A stretch of 64,000 nt of DNA. It comes from Aromatoleum toluolicum. GTDB lineage: Bacteria > Pseudomonadota > Gammaproteobacteria > Burkholderiales > Rhodocyclaceae. Position 1 is the first letter of the stretch; every line of letters begins with the position of its first letter. Positions 63,180 to 64,000 of this stretch are shown here, in pieces. A program made the position numbers and the translations under genes. The notes under the pieces are model-generated. The model searched no databases. It was given only the letters and a program-made list of their open reading frames with translations, and was not told the DNA's origin. The DNA lies in assembly GCF_012911005.2 (NCBI RefSeq), contig NZ_WTVS01000012.1:46288-110287 (forward strand). Direction: 5' to 3'.

Positions 63180-64000
63180 TCAGTCGTCGAGGCGGAAGGC
63201 GATGGGCACCAGAAGCGAACTGTCGATGGGCGTGTCGCCCTGGCGTGCCGGTACGAACCGCCATGACCGCACGGTTTCCAGCGCCGCGTCATCCAGCCGC
63301 GGATGTCCGCTGCTGTGGGCGATTTCGACGGCTTCCGCACGTCCGTCGGCGCGAACGCGCACCCGCAAGGTGACCTTCCCTTGTTCGCCGCGGCGTCGGG
63401 ACAGCTTCGGATATTGCGGAGCAGGGTTGTCGAGATAGGCGGCGTCGTATCTCGATGCGTGGAACGACATTCCTGCCCCCGGCGCAGTCGCTGCCGACGC
63501 CGGCGCGACGCTTGCTGGCGCAGGGGGTTCGGGCGCGGCGGGGGCGTTTGGAATTCCGCCCGGATGCTGCGGTTCTTCATGCGTCTGCGGTGAGTGGGTT
63601 TCGGGCGTGGTGCGTCCGCTGGCAAGGGCGGGCGCTTCCGCGGGAGGCGGGTGGCCGGCAGGAGGCTCCTTCCGGCGTCCTCGGGTCCGCGCGGGCGGCG
63701 GGGCGCTCTGCTGTCGTGCGGGGACGGCTGCATGCGTGTCGGGAGCTTCGTGCGGATCGGGCGACGCGACGGCGGCGTCGGGTCGGGGCCGGGCATCGGG
63801 CGCAAGCAGGCGGATGCTGATTGCCGCTGTGTCCGCCGGTTGCGGTACCTGATGCGCATCTCCGCCCAGGCCCGAGAGCGCGGCCAGTCCGGCCGCGTGT
63901 GCGCCGGCGACCGCAGCCAGCCATCCCCAATGGATCGCACGCAGCCCATGCTTCGGGTGGCGCGATGGTGGCGAGGCCGTGGGGGGCGTTGCGTCTGTCT
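63180..64000 (-). CDS. tonB: energy transducer TonB-like protein, 5' end cut by window
   Basis: Partial: the frame stays open from the stop at 63180-63182 to the window end, so at least 272 residues are seen and the start lies outside. It has one transmembrane segment (IHWGWLAAVAGAHAAGLAALSG, encoded near 63880-63940), a long Pro/Ala/Thr-rich periplasmic linker and a C-terminal TonB domain (YPKLSRRRGEQGKVTLRVRVRADGRAEAVEIAHSSGHPRLDDAALETVRSWRFVPA). ExbBD is encoded at 15178-16218. It converges with copZ. Confidence 0.88.
   Translation of the reverse strand, partial: TDATPPTASPPSRHPKHGLRAIHWGWLAAVAGAHAAGLAALSGLGGDAHQVPQPADTAAISIRLLAPDARPRPDAAVASPDPHEAPDTHAAVPARQQSAPPPARTRGRRKEPPAGHPPPAEAPALASGRTTPETHSPQTHEEPQHPGGIPNAPAAPEPPAPASVAPASAATAPGAGMSFHASRYDAAYLDNPAPQYPKLSRRRGEQGKVTLRVRVRADGRAEAVEIAHSSGHPRLDDAALETVRSWRFVPARQGDTPIDSSLLVPIAFRLDD

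Overview
The window looks like chromosome of a high-GC betaproteobacterium, most likely of the Rhodocyclales (Azoarcus/Aromatoleum/Thauera-like). The inference rests on gene content (DUF3579 next to argD, a PPi-type phosphofructokinase after adk, ccoI-ccoS-ccoNOQP-ccoGH, a DNR/NnrS nitric-oxide module, PHA synthase) and on codon use. I saw no rRNA, tRNA, insertion sequence, phage gene or CRISPR array.

1-14.9 kb, nearly all on the minus strand, is a sulfur block. Reading 5' to 3' it holds xseA, sodB, a periplasmic sulfate-binding protein, a small serine hydrolase, an SsuABC/TauABC-like ABC transporter, a membrane-anchored thioredoxin-fold protein and an AlkK/DmdB-like acyl-CoA ligase. It ends in a tightly overlapping cysT-cysW-cysA-cysB-cysK-truC series. 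Sulfate and probably sulfonate uptake, the CysB regulator and cysteine synthase therefore sit together.

15.1-24.5 kb holds exbB-exbD-lpxK-Trm112-like-kdsB-adk-pfp-ggt on the plus strand, then a PEBP-family gene and murJ on the minus strand. The themes are TonB energisation, lipid A/KDO synthesis and peptidoglycan export. 24.5-30.3 kb holds rpsT, DUF3579, argD-argF-argG, DUF2788, ppnP, a YajQ protein and a YjfB-like protein.

30.6-38.9 kb is a type IV pilus minor-pilin locus (pilE-pilV-pilW-pilX-pilY1-fimT on the minus strand, with a second FimT-like gene facing it). A divergent AlgZ/FimS-type histidine kinase follows. It is visibly less GC-rich than its flanks. 38.9-41.1 kb holds a retropepsin-like protease, a Nudix hydrolase and a short-chain dehydrogenase with an operator-like palindrome inside its promoter.

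41.3-59.9 kb is a low-oxygen respiration and nitric-oxide island: ccoI-ccoS, ccoNOQP, ccoG-ccoH, a small membrane protein, uspA, a beta-CASP exonuclease, phaC, dnr, nnrS, a SirB-like gene, a hemerythrin, fnr, hemN and a DsbD_2/SafE-type gene. Exact FNR/DNR boxes lie upstream of ccoN, between fnr and hemN, and in the phaC/dnr gap. The ccoN-upstream box is followed at the right distance by a -10 and, about 107 nt later, by a textbook intrinsic terminator. This is either an FNR-controlled small RNA or an attenuated cco leader, and it is the most interesting signal here.

60-64 kb is a copper/heavy-metal unit: a MerR-family regulator, a mer-like operator in a 20-bp promoter spacer, copA and copZ, then a convergent tonB cut by the window end.
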